Part shown: one piece after another, positions 46,241-58,300 of the stretch
Numbering within the stretch: position 1 is the stretch's first letter
Layout of the letters: each line of letters begins with the position of its first letter
Assembly (NCBI GenBank): GCA_037178975.1
Contig: JASJZH010000005.1
Span: 6,634,001-6,698,000, forward strand
Direction of reading: 5' to 3'
Length of the DNA: 64,000 nucleotides
Source of the DNA: Oscheius tipulae
Lineage: Eukaryota; Nematoda; Chromadorea; Rhabditida; Rhabditidae
Program-made: the position numbers and the translations under genes
Notes under the pieces: model-generated
Database searches by the model: none
The model's input: the letters and a program-made list of their open reading frames with translations, nothing else
What the model was told of the DNA's origin: nothing

Positions 46241-46326
46241 AGCAGACATCCATTCCGTAGCTGAAAATCTGGGAAACACCATCATTTTCGAAGCCCTTCC
46301 GAATGGCACCTGTCTCGTTTCGATAT
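46241..46326 (-). repeat. Long inverted repeat, right arm
   Basis: Inverted partner of 45558-45643. It ends 15 bases before the target duplication of the full Merlin element. Confidence 0.85.
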
Positions 46327-46348
46327 CCCGCGGCCAACTAAAACCCTT

Positions 46349-46403
46349 GGTAATAGTTCGGTAGGCGGCTCGGTTCGTTCAAACGGGTTTTCGCGCGCAT
46401 TTT
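46349..46403 (+). repeat. Merlin left terminal inverted repeat
   Basis: 55 bases, identical to the reverse complement of 48198-48252. Confidence 0.93.
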
Positions 46404-46701
46404 TCTTCTTTTTTTCGATTTCTATGCTTTTTCACTTTTTTTTTCACCTTTCTGCTGGTTTTTTATGAATAATTTATCGGTAGCGGAAAACAACACAATA
46501 CGCATATAAAACACATAGAATACTGTAAGTAGGCAAGAAAGAAGTACGTTGTACCAAAATTGGTATCGATCTACATGCCAAAATGAAGTAAAGGACTATC
46601 AAACTGATTCCAAATGTAGGTCTCATAACGAAACATACAGGAATTGACAATGTAAGAGATAGAAATCGACTTGATCATTGACAACGTCAATTCCATCAAC
46701 T

Positions 46702-47872
46702 ATGGTTCCCCGTTCCGATCCGTCGCTGATCGCTCTCTACGAGGAGCTGCGAACCCCAAAGCTCGCTGCTGCCTTTCTCCGTCGGTACAATCTGCTCCCG
46801 TCTGTTGGTCATCCGATAGGAGTCAACAGAAAAGGTAGTCCCTACATGGCTCTCTGTTCGTCGAAACCCTTCAATACGAAGAAACCCAACTGCACGGGCA
46901 AAATCACGCAAGCCATCATCAACGGAACGCCGCACTTCCAATGTACTGTGTGCCGCAGCCACAAATCCGCCCATCACGGTCCGTCTGTCTACGACCCAAC
47001 AGCCCAACCAAGCGGGATTACCATCTTTAATGTGAGAGATTCTGCTGGTCGCCCGAACAGAAAAGTATTTCTAGAATTTCTCCTTGTAATCTTCTTGTTC
47101 TCTATAGGTGGACCCGAAAGACATTCTTTACATCGTGTACTGTCTTGCAAAGGACTTCTCTGTCTCTCGCTTGTCCGATCTCGTTGATCGTCAGCTGAGC
47201 AAGGAATCCCGAGTCGCTTGGTCGCAGTACATCCGCGAAGTTATGATCGAAGAGCTCACCAAAGCACCGAAGATGGGAGGGCCCGGAGAAATTCTCGAGG
47301 TTGACGAATGTTATTTGAAGGGAAGAAGAAAGTCAAACCGAGGACGATACCTTCAAGGCAATCGGTATGGGCATCAGGGCCACCGTACAAATAACTATCT
47401 TCGCAGATCCCAGGGTAAGCGCAATCATTTCTGAAAACTTTTAATAATTCCAGGACCTTGGCTCTTTGGAATGATCTGTCGTAGCACGAAGGAATGTAGG
47501 ATGTTTTGGGTCCAGGATAGAACTGCCAGCACTTTGATGCCAATTCTGGAGCAGCATGTGGCCGCTGGAACTACCATCTTTAGTGACGAATGGCGAGCCT
47601 ATCGTCAGTGCGTTCGTCATGGATTCCTTCATCAAGCCGTCAACCACTCTCTCAATTTCATCGATCCGACCACTGGATGCCATACCCAGACGATTGAGAG
47701 GCAGTGGCGCAAGATCAAGCTACCTCTCCTCAAGATGGGTCCAGGCGTTCGTATGTCCACTCTTCCGTCCAAGCTTGCTCACCACTGGTGGCAGTCCAAA
47801 AACGGCCGTCATGTTTGTACTGATCCGTTCTTACGTCTTCTGGATCTTGTGTCTAAATATTATGTCGCCTAG
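46702..47872 (+). CDS. Merlin transposase (ISXO2-like DDE domain)
   Basis: Catalyses excision and insertion of the surrounding element. Three exons (46702-47064, 47108-47414, 47454-47872) give about 362 residues with no stops or frameshifts. The N-terminal part has a zinc-ribbon-like motif (FQC..C..HKSAHHGPSVYD), as in ISXO2-type transposases. The catalytic domain shows the three acidic residues in context: EVDECYLKG (D), TIFSDEWRAYRQ (D) and HTQTIERQWRKIK (E), together with GPWLFGMICR, QDRTASTLMPIL and VNHSLNFIDPTTG. The start is the first ATG in the frame; earlier in-frame codons lack ATG. The two introns have normal GT-AG borders, so it uses host splicing. Confidence 0.92.
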
Positions 47873-48197
47873 GCCTTTAAGGCTTTGATTTGTTGCTTAG
47901 ATCTATACGCCTAAGATAAAACCTGTTGAACAGATAAACGCTTACTTGCTTTACAATGAAAAAGTAGTAAACCGACAGGTATTTTCTGGAGAAGATCGCT
48001 CGTGAAACATGAAATATAGCAGGAATACTTCGAAAAAGCGACGAATTTGTAAATTTGCCATTATACGAGGTAGTCCTCGTTTTTATTTCTTGAAGCGTAC
48101 AAGAGAAAACATAAAATGTTAGGAAAAAAGATGAGAAAAGCAGTGAAAAGGTGCAGAAATCGTAAAGAGAAAAAGACTTCAAAATTCTGCCGAATAC

Positions 48198-48252
48198 AAA
48201 ATGCGCGCGAAAACCCGTTTGAACGAACCGAGCCGCCTACCGAACTATTACC
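48198..48252 (-). repeat. Merlin right terminal inverted repeat
   Basis: 55 bases, perfect inverted copy of 46349-46403. Confidence 0.93.
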
Positions 48253-48260
48253 AAACCCTT

Positions 48261-49342
48261 CCCTAGTTAGAACATCGAAAAAGGACACTGCTATCCATGT
48301 ATTCTGAATCTAAACTGTGCAGGGCATTAACAGCCTAGTTTTGAAAACGGCGAATAGTTAAAGGCGACAACTTTATGGTTATCTAATAATCGTCTGAATA
48401 AGTTGTCTACAGCCATCTGAGGCAACTATGCAATAAGGGTTTCTAGAAAGGCGGAACAACAGGTAGGGAACGAGCAGAAGTAGTGTTACCTCTACTGCCG
48501 TACTGACCTGACGTGAAGAGAAGAGGGCAAGAGACAACGACCAAATGGACAGACGTTTTCAACTTGCCACGAATCTCAACTTGCAAAGTATAAACTCTGA
48601 CATGACGTGACAAGACAATAACCTCAATTAGTGCTCATTAGGTCACCTGTCGCTCGCTCTCTCCGCTCTCCGCTCCTACCAGGACACGTTATGTACTACC
48701 TTCTCTTCTTATTTCTTTGGTTTGAGGCTACTACGGAACGGTGAACCTACCACTACTGGTTCTCCCCATCGTTTCTGAGACAAGGAATGATCGGAGTCAT
48801 GAGCCAAGGAGTACAATATCTTCAACAGGCAGTTCTACCAAAAAAAATGCCATCAATGCAGCCCAGAACATCGGATGAAGAGAAATTTGGAGTCACCGCT
48901 CCAGAACTGCAGTAACGGTCAGCATCGCTTCTACTAAAGGAATAAGAGAAGTGCCTCAGAAAATCGGATAGCAACCTGGGTGTACCACTGAATTATCGGA
49001 GATCAGTCCCTTACTCTATTACCTGTACCAAAACCCTTATCAAGTGAAAAACTCATAACCATCGGCATGACTTTGATCCTTCCAAAAGTGTAAACCCAAA
49101 AAAGGCAAGATCATTTGGTCTCTCGGAAGCCGATCTTTAACCGGGCTGTTATTTTTGGGCCCTGGCCGCCTGCCTGCAGAGCCCCACCCCTCTTGGACTA
49201 TTTGTGGTGTCCGTCGGCTGTGTGTGACTATAAGTGACGTGTTTGCTCGCGTTGCCGGCTCCTCCCTCGAAGCGCGAAGCCGAGCAGCGCCAGCCGATCG
49301 TCCCCACTACTTATTCTTCTACTTATTACTATCAGAGAGTAA
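48261..49342. other. Upstream region of the filamin gene
   Basis: About 1.1 kb without supported frames. It presumably contains the promoter of the filamin gene; no TATA box or other element stands out. Confidence 0.45.
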
Positions 49343-52300
49343 TGGCTGCCGAAGAGAGAGCACAATGGGTCGACATACAGCTGAATACATTTGCCAATTG
49401 GATGAACCAACAGGTGCTGCTGGAATTCGATCCATGTCCTTTGGTTGTTGTTGACTGCCAAACATGGGAAAGCTCCAACAGTTTTTCAATCCAGTTTTTC
49501 TTTCACTAGTGTTTTCAAATTCACTGTGGGTCTCATCATGAGTCTCAACACCTTCGTTACTATCACCAGCTGAAGAGTACCTGTTGTGAAGTTTAGGTTT
49601 ATCTAGAAGAGCTAGTTTCTTTGGTGGGATTCTCTTTTGGTTTCGCCCTTTCAACCCATAAACTTTTGATTCCTCTTTTTATAGCTTCAAAGACAATATT
49701 TCTAAGAAGACTGGTCTGGTTCTCATACCTTGACCAACAACAATCTGCAGAGAGTTCCGCGAAAAGTTTAAATGTAAACTGAGACTACGTAAAATATGGG
49801 CATATCTTCTGTTTTGCCTCTGAAGTTCAGTGCACTTTTGATAGTTTTTCACATTTATCTCACCAACAAATCGTGTGTTTTCAGCTTGGGTCCAACTTGG
49901 TCCACGCCTTACCCGATGATCTATCCGATGGAGTTCTGTTGATCCGACTGGTTGAAGCCCTCCAGGGAAGACGCTACTTCGGCAAAGTGAGTTTTCCCCA
50001 AAGCCCCTGAAGCATCAATAGAATCTTTTTGAAAAAAAATGCAGCGGGCGGAAACACAGCCACAGACGTTTGTTGACACGTCCGCTCTCGAGTGCGCGCT
50101 GATGGAGACGTAGAGAACAGTAAATGGAACACTCTCTGACTGGAGAAATGTTGCCAATGGCTCGGTTTTCAGATCTACGAGGACAGTCCGACGGAGATAC
50201 AGAAGCTGATGAATGTGCAGATGGCCCTGGACGCGTTGAGAGAGGATGGTGTTAAGACAGTCAACATAGGTGCGTGCCTAATCTTCCCTCGGCCCGGTCC
50301 CTTGAAAATTCAAATATTTGGGTTTCTTTGCAGGTAGCCAGGATATTGTTGAGGGGAACACGAAGCTAATTCTTGGTCTAATGTGGAGTATCGTTCAGCG
50401 GTATCAGATCGCCTCCAAGACGAAGATACCTCCGAAGAAGCTGGTCATGGCCTGGATGCAGGTTTCCTTCTTTGTTTTTCTCTTGTAAAATCTGTTTTTA
50501 GTCAGTCCTCCCGGAACTCAAACTCACCAACTTTCGAACCGCCTGGAACGATGGTCGAGCACTCAGTGCGCTTCTGGAATACTGTCAGCCAGGTCTCTGT
50601 CCCGAATGGAATAGGCTGGACAAGAGTAGAAGGTGAGTCTTTACGACTTCTGTTTCAATATCAGTATCTTAGCTTGGAGAACTGCAAACGAGCACTATTG
50701 CTGGCGGAACAATATCTGGGTGTGCCAAGAATCATCTCCGCGGAACATCTGTGTTCTCCGCATCTCGACGAGCTGTCAACCATCACCTACCTCAGCTACT
50801 TCATCACAAGAGGAGGACCTGGATATCGGGCAACGCTGCAGAAGGCACAGGCGGTAGGTCCATATAGACTAGAGACATTTTGACAGGGGCGAAGGAACGG
50901 GCGAGAGACGGAAAGATACAGGTCGACTTGGTCAGAGCCTGGGATTCTGTTAAAAGTACTTGGCTGGGATATGGTTAGGTTGAATCGGACAGGGTGAGAG
51001 ACAGGTTGTTTGTCAGAGAAAAAGCAGTAGTAGTGATAAGAAAACTTGAGAGCAGTCTAGTAGACAAATAATACTCATTCGTATGCCCACATGACGACTT
51101 TTATCTTCTACTCTGACATTCATCAATATTTTAGCTCTTGCCGGAAATCGAACTGCACGACGTCGATGACAGTTGGTCGGACGGCTACCTCCTTGCCTTG
51201 CTCATCTCTGCCGTCGGCGGGGACCAGCTACCGGTAGATCAATGGCACTACAACACCTTCAACGACTGCGTCAAGAATGTCAGCGAAGGTAAATAGCCCT
51301 ATTTGCCCTTATCCGGAATTTTTTTGCAGCACTCGAGGCTGCCGTCGCAATAGGAGTTGGTTCCCTAGTGGGACCGGAAGATATTGCCCATCCTCAGGTA
51401 ACTACTTCGTTTTTCTCAGAAACGTGAACCCTAGGGTGAACATTTGGGAACGATGGCTCTGGTCGCAGCACTCTGTTCTGTCAGTCCTAGTCCACAAACT
51501 ACAATAACCCAGTGTTTTGTCAATCAGCAAGTTAATTTGGATCTGGCGTTTGCCGAGGGAAATGAAGTTCGAGTAGACGATCTTCAAATCAAAGGTAGGC
51601 TTCCATTTTTTTTCTTCTCATATCAGCGATCTATATCGTTACCCATTTTCGTCTATCCTAGCATGTTCTGTCAATATTCTGTCTACGAGCCCGTTTCTTA
51701 CTTTTCATACTGTTCCTGTCAACCGTTTCATTTCAAACCCTCTAATTCTGGTCATCTCTTATCTCTTTCATAAGATTCTGCCATCTTATCCATTGTACCC
51801 AGTCGCCTTCTTCGTATACAGCTCTCGTTGTCCAACAACCACATTCTGACACTTTCAGAACTTGCCGAGCATGAGCATGTTCACATTAATCACTTTCTTT
51901 CTCTTCTCCATACTCTTTCCACCTGTTCCACTATTCTCTCAGTGCCATGATAGGCTCGATGCTTTGTACATAGCCAGAGCAACACACTATATTGGTACCT
52001 CAAATGAGTTTTTCAGTGATTGGTCCTCATGGAAGAGAGTTGAGTTCTTCGCATCTCCGTCTCCGAAAAAGTCGCACCACTGCCGGAGCTGTAATTTCAC
52101 TCGTCCCATCAGAAGAAGGCTTCCATCAGGTCAGTGCTTTTATTTATTTTTTTCTCGTATTCCAACTGCGACCAGCCTTGGTAGCGAAGACCTTGACTTG
52201 CGTGCCTTATTTATTGCCCATCGCCGGCTACCCCTCCCCGTCGTCGATCGCCCCTCCCTCTTCATTTTTGTAAACATTCTCTCTTTACTCTATTTCTTTT

Positions 52301-55300
52301 TTCTTTTCAAAAGGAAAAAGACTTAATTAAAGAGGGCAGTAGGTGATACCTTGACTGACAGTCTCGCCTTGACCCAACGACCTCGGTTTTCCGGTCGGCC
52401 CGTGTCACTTTGCGTTATTGTCCGCAATTATGGAGCGCGTTTTGAACCCGCTGGGCAGGCATGGCAGCCGAGTATCATTTAGACAAATCCCTTTTGTAAC
52501 TTTCGCTTTTTTCTATTTGTATCTTCTTGCCTGAAAGATCTTTTTCCTATGTTTTTGCACATTTCTCGCCTGAACTGACCAGATCTGAACTCTTCCAGCC
52601 ACTATAGTAGATCCAAGCTTCTTATCCCTTCAAAGCAAAATGCTATGTGAAAACGGATATTAGTCTACTGCTCTTTTGTCTAGCGTGTACCTACTGGTTT
52701 AACTGTTGCAAGCTACGGACAGATTTCAAAGCTTCCGATATTCTTTCTCTTGTCTTTGCTGTATACCTTTCCCATATGTAGAACAGATTTTTATCACTGC
52801 GGATTTTTCTCTGTAATTTCTTGACTACACGGACAACCTGTTGCCTGAAAATGAGACCGGAAGATTCAAAATCTCTTACAATTTTACTAGATCGAAACAG
52901 AATGACTTCGCAACAGAAATTTGGTTCGGATACATCACTCTATAATTAACGTTCAATTTCATTTTTTTCTCTAATCTTCCAATTAGTGGATAGTAAGATT
53001 GGCAAGCATTGCTTCCGCTCAATCATTGGCCAAATTCCAAGCAGCAGGTTTAGAGCGAGCGAGATTGAGCTGTCACGTACCGAGAAAGGTCGACTGTCAA
53101 CTGCTTGATAAAAATCGCAACTATTTGTTGCAAGACTTTTACGCGAAAACTGTCAGAAATGCCGTTCAACAACCCTTAGTTCTTGATAACAATATTATAA
53201 CAAACAAATCTCTTGTATCCCATTGACGGATAGTACTTCCGACTGACAAAAAAAGGGGAAAATGACGAGGGGTTTGACAACAAAAGAAGCCTTGTTTGTC
53301 ATTACCTTCGCCCCCTGCTGCCATTCATTCAATCAAATGACGGGTAACACGGGCAGTGACAGTCATTCGATCGATACAGACACGAGCGTGAACTGATTTG
53401 TAGTAAAAAGGTGTGATTAGGCAGTTTTGTTGTGTCTTTTTCTGGGTGCGCGAGTCAGGAAAACAGTTGTCTTGTGACAGAAACCCATCGCCGGTCTTTC
53501 TCTCTTGTTGACTTTCATCTCTCTCGCTGTATTTTTTAGAATATTCGAGATCCCGCCATGATCATATCCAATATCCAAGTCCAAGTTATTTTAATCTCCA
53601 TATTTCGTTGTACCATCTTGAGTTGTAGAGAGAGAGAGAGAGAGAGAGTAAATCAATAGTCTTCTGACTGCATCAAAACTATCAGAGCACTTTTCGCATT
53701 TCCTTTTCCGCTTCATTTTAACGCACTCCTTCCGTTTATATCTGTACCCCAGATCCATACGACAACCTCTCTCTTTCGATCATTTGTTTAGCTTCCAATA
53801 TTGTTTCTCTTGTTCAAGCCTAAAAGACTCAAGACACTTTCCACCTTCCTTCTTCTCGCCCTCCCTTCTTGGCCGGTTGCCAGTCGTAAACACGGCAATC
53901 CGCTTAGACCTTGCAACATGCGCGCGAGAATTCCGTCGCCATCTTCTAATCCACTTGTTTCTTTTTCAGGTTCGAATCTTCTGCCAGGGGACGGAACTCC
54001 CGTCCTCGCCGATTTCGTTGCACGTGCTCACGGCTGACGAGTCTCGAGCAGCCTCACGTGTCACCAATCTCAGTCCATCTAGAGCTGTTGAATCGAGCGC
54101 AGCCTACAAGGAGCCGATAGTTGAGACGAGAGAGATTATTAGACGGATAGAACATCGTATTGTGGAAAGACGATCGCCGGCCATTGTTGAGAGACAAGAC
54201 TCGGACGTTGACATATCACACAAGCCGTTTGCCCTCAGAAGGCAGCATATTATCAAACAGTTGGAGGCTCACAGTAGTCAGGTGAGTCACAAAGAGAGGT
54301 CGTTTGATATTAGAAATTGAAAACAAGATAGTTGACCACAAAATGGAAAATCTGTTTTCAGCAACAAGCAGTAGCAGCAGCAGCTCAACAAGCCCCATCA
54401 CACTCCCAGGTGCCTCGGAAATCCCCAAAATCTCCTTCGGAAGCAGTGCTTCTCGAAGCCTCAGCCCATCGAGAAATGCCGCTTACGCGAACAGCCGACG
54501 TCGGACTGGTCTCCTTCTCCGGCCTTACAGAACCCTGCTCCGTCGGCTCAATTGTGGAAGTCGTGGTCAGTTCTCGATAAGCATCTCCGTGTCCCCGTTT
54601 TTCTCACTCTCTACACACCTTTTTAACCGACCAGTTCACGCTCGACCGCTTTCAGATAAATGCTCACGGAGACGTCGCCACAGGAACTGTCTATGTTGAT
54701 GCAGTAGCCCCGAGTGGACGCGTTGTGAACTGTCACGTCGGAAAGAGACATAACAGCTACATGGCGACATTTAATCCGGACGAAGTCGGTGAGTGCTTGG
54801 TAGTCATAAAATGATTCCCCCAGTTGACAGACAAGTGATAGCCAGTCAGATCGAAGGGGCCGATATCCATCGCGACCTCGGACGGCGCCTGTATAATTCT
54901 CCTTACCGGGGGCTACAAGGTTGAAAACGGGAGAGAGAACTAACTGCCTCCACGAGAGATCTATGAGAACTGATAAAGCTAGACTCAACTTCTTTAAAGG
55001 CCACTTAATCTGTTGGAATTGAATGAGCCAACTGATTTTGAAAGGGATAGAGCCTTTAGTACTAACAAAAGGTCGCCTTTCTAGAAGAGAGACAATGCTA
55101 TTCAATATGAGTCAAGCCCTTGGCATTCCCTGATTCGGTCCTTTCAGGTCTCTGGAAAATTGGAATTCTGTACGAGGGAGAACACATCAGAGGCAGTCCC
55201 TTCTCGTGCAATGTCTTCGATGCTGGACTGGTCAATGTCTACGGTCTGGACGTGGGTCTAGTAGGTCAAGAACTTCGCTTCACAGTCGACACAAAACAGG

Positions 55301-58300
55301 CGGGAGCAGGGAAACCCCAGGTATGTTGTATGTCTCTCTCGGTATAAGGAATCCGAGCGATTCTGTCTCTGCAATCTCTGGAGATCGCGCACTGTCTTGC
55401 CGCCTAGTTCTGCCGATTGATCACTATATGATAGCAATACGCCCACCCTTGAACCATCACCTCTCCCTTGTGTACTCCACTTTCAACCACTCCCCTTTCC
55501 ATTTTCAGGTATCCGTTTTTCACAACGGCAGAGAGGTTCCGAGCAGTGTTGCCGCCCTTGGGGACGAGTACAGAGTCACTTTCGTCCCGGACGGAGCCGG
55601 TCAATACAAAATCCACGTTTTGTACAATCGGATGGAAGTCAAAGGTAGGATTCTTCTTGTTTACTTCGCGACCGCCATTCTCGCTCCTTTTCTCTTTACA
55701 GTTTAAAATTGTGTGTCTCTCTGTCGACCAAATGGCGCGCTTTTATTTTTCAGACAGTTAGTTGACACTCGCCGCTCATTTCGTGGCTATTAATTCACTC
55801 CTCTTATTAATTTTCTTGACTTCTCTTTGAACTGAAAATTGAGACAGAACTTCCTTCATCCTATAACCCTTACGGTCGGAAGTGATTCCAATACTGTGGC
55901 TTTTATTTTTTCCGTTATTCTTCCGATCAATTTCCAATGCTTCAGCCAACTATAAGTTCAATAGTTGCTGTTTATTAAATACATATTCTATGGATCTCAC
56001 AACAACTTTCTTCTTCCTAAATCTGGAAACTTTCGTTCCAGTTAGTTTCATTTGTTGTAGCCTAAAAGTACAGAGCGATATCCTTCATTGTTGACATAAA
56101 GTGTGGAATCGTTTAACAGACAAGCTGACAGAACACCACAAACCTTCCCTTCAGGCTCCCCTTTCATCCTGGATATCGCCGACGCGTCGTCGGTCTCTGT
56201 CTACGGCGAGAACCTTCGGGTAGCTTCCGTCGGACAAGAGGCCTCCTTCCAAGTCCACGCGGTAGGAGCCGACCCAAAGGACATCACTGTCCTCATAACA
56301 GGTTAACAACTAGCTTATTTGTTTTCGCGTTAGTGTCTGTGTCCCTGTGTGACTGTGTGTCCATTCGTCCATTTCGTCCATTCTCGTCACACGTCCAGCT
56401 TTCTGTGTTCACTCTGCTTCATTTCTTTGGTATTACCCATCTCTTCCGGTTTATGACTACTCGGTTCAGCTCCCTCGGGAAAAGTTACCCCGGCCTATGT
56501 TCAGCCAATGGAAGACAGTTCCTACAGGATTGCATGGAACCCCTCCGAGCCTGGTTAGTTTTTTGTTCTCCTTCAAGTTCCCTAAGTTCCTCCGGGGAAC
56601 GCCGCAGCTGGTTTGCCCCCCGTGCCACTTGGAACCATTGCAATTGGCTGTTTGCCGAGTTAAACGAGCGCAAAAAGTCTTCAGAAACAACACATTGACT
56701 CGCGGAAACGGTGTCTCGGAAGTTTTTTTAATAATGAGTATTAAGTTTCCTCGGAATGCTCACCAGGGCCCAAAGATTATCAAGTTCGAGCTGGCGCGAA
56801 GTAGCAACTCTAAGCTTTGGTTGTGTTTCCTATCCGGACGCGTTATCATTGTCCTCGCTGCAAAAAAATTTTTACATGACAATGAGTACCAGAGGCATTT
56901 TACGGGCTAGCGGTGAATGAACATCGCACCAACAATAAAGATATAAAAATTCTCACGTCTCTGTAAACAAAGGTCAATCTCTTTCCAGGTGAGCACATGG
57001 TCGATGTTCGTCTCTACGACCAAAGTGTCTACGACTCACCCTTCGCCTGCAATGTCGGAGCTCCGGAACGCGTCGCGGTGAGAGGAATGCCTCGTCGTAT
57101 TCAAGCAGAAAAAGATCTCGGAAATGACCTCAGTTTCGAGAGTAGGTTATTTCTAGAATTACTTGAGTTGCAAGTGTCAACAGATAGGAAAAACAACTGT
57201 GCTCCCGGTGGCATTGGCAAACAGATCCGCGCGGCATTCCTTCGGGAACGCGCACTTCTGGAAAACTCTCTTCTTATTGATTTGCACAAACTGACTAATA
57301 AACAGGCCTTTTGACCATCCTTTTCTACATTTCACAACCTCTTTCGACCTTTTGAGCCCGATGAGAATCGCTTATTGAGCGCGCGACAGAGAGAAGGGCA
57401 TTCGTCAGTCCCCTCGGCACAATGCCACTCACTTTTCAATATATTTGTCTGTGTTCCAAGTCCGGTTCCGGCAAACGGCCCCACCAAAAAGGTCTGTCAT
57501 CGCTCCCTCACGCTTCTTTACTTGAGTGCATTGAGTGGAAATTATACTTTCGGTAGTTTTAGTAATAGCAGCCAATCAAAAAAAAAACAGATGATTTAAA
57601 TATTTGGACCACTGAAATGTATCAACTGCGAGAAATTTTCAGTTCCGAAATCTGTTTTTCTTACCTGAGCAAACTCAAAAGTATTCTAGCTATCATTCTT
57701 TGTGGAATCCGATAAATTTGAAATCTGTTGTTGATTGTGACTTTGTGACGTTGAAGTTAACACAGAAAGTCAAGTGAGGGCTTCACTTTCCAGTAGGTGC
57801 AATCCCTAAGATCAGCACTGTTTTGTTTATCTTTTCGACTTACTTAGTCGACCTTTCTACAAATATTTTGCAGTTGACGCCTCGTCTGCCGGCTCCGGCA
57901 ACCTCGAGATTATGGTCAACGGTGGTCGAGTAGAATGCCGGGTGAAAGAAATCGGCACCCGACAGTACTTGGCCATCTTCACACCCACACAGGTAAGGAC
58001 TCTGATTATAGACAAATAGACAAGTTTAGTCAATGACTCACACGGTTGAGATGAGGTTCAATGGTCAAGAAGTGCCCGGTTCGCCGTGGAAGATACCCAT
58101 TGAAGACAAGACGGAAAAGAGAAGAGACATGGCCAAGACACAGTCATTCTACAGTGAACTTTGTGGAGCTGGTCTGGTCCGAGCCCCGGTCAATCGAATT
58201 GCCACTTTTGAAATTTCTGGAGATGGTCTGGAGTTCCCGGACATCAAGGCGCAGATCTACGGACCCGATGGAAAAGAGCACCCGGTTCGGGTCATCCCAC

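Larger units (their letters stand above)
46349..48252 (+). mobile_element. Autonomous Merlin-family DNA transposon (IS1016/ISXO2-like)
   Basis: A complete element of 1904 bases. Both ends are perfect inverted repeats of 55 bases, starting GGTAATAGTTCGGTAGGCGG. It is flanked by a perfect 8-bp target duplication, aaaccctt (46341-46348 and 48253-48260). It encodes one spliced transposase of the ISXO2 DDE type (46702-47872). Merlin is the eukaryotic superfamily related to bacterial IS1016/IS1595. Perfect ends, perfect duplication and an unbroken transposase indicate a recent insertion that could still be active. Confidence 0.93.

Noticed and set aside
52999-53226. 75-codon frame inside the 1.8-kb filamin intron
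   Set aside because: Begins without an ATG, has no acceptor/donor pair in the filamin phase and no filamin-type sequence.
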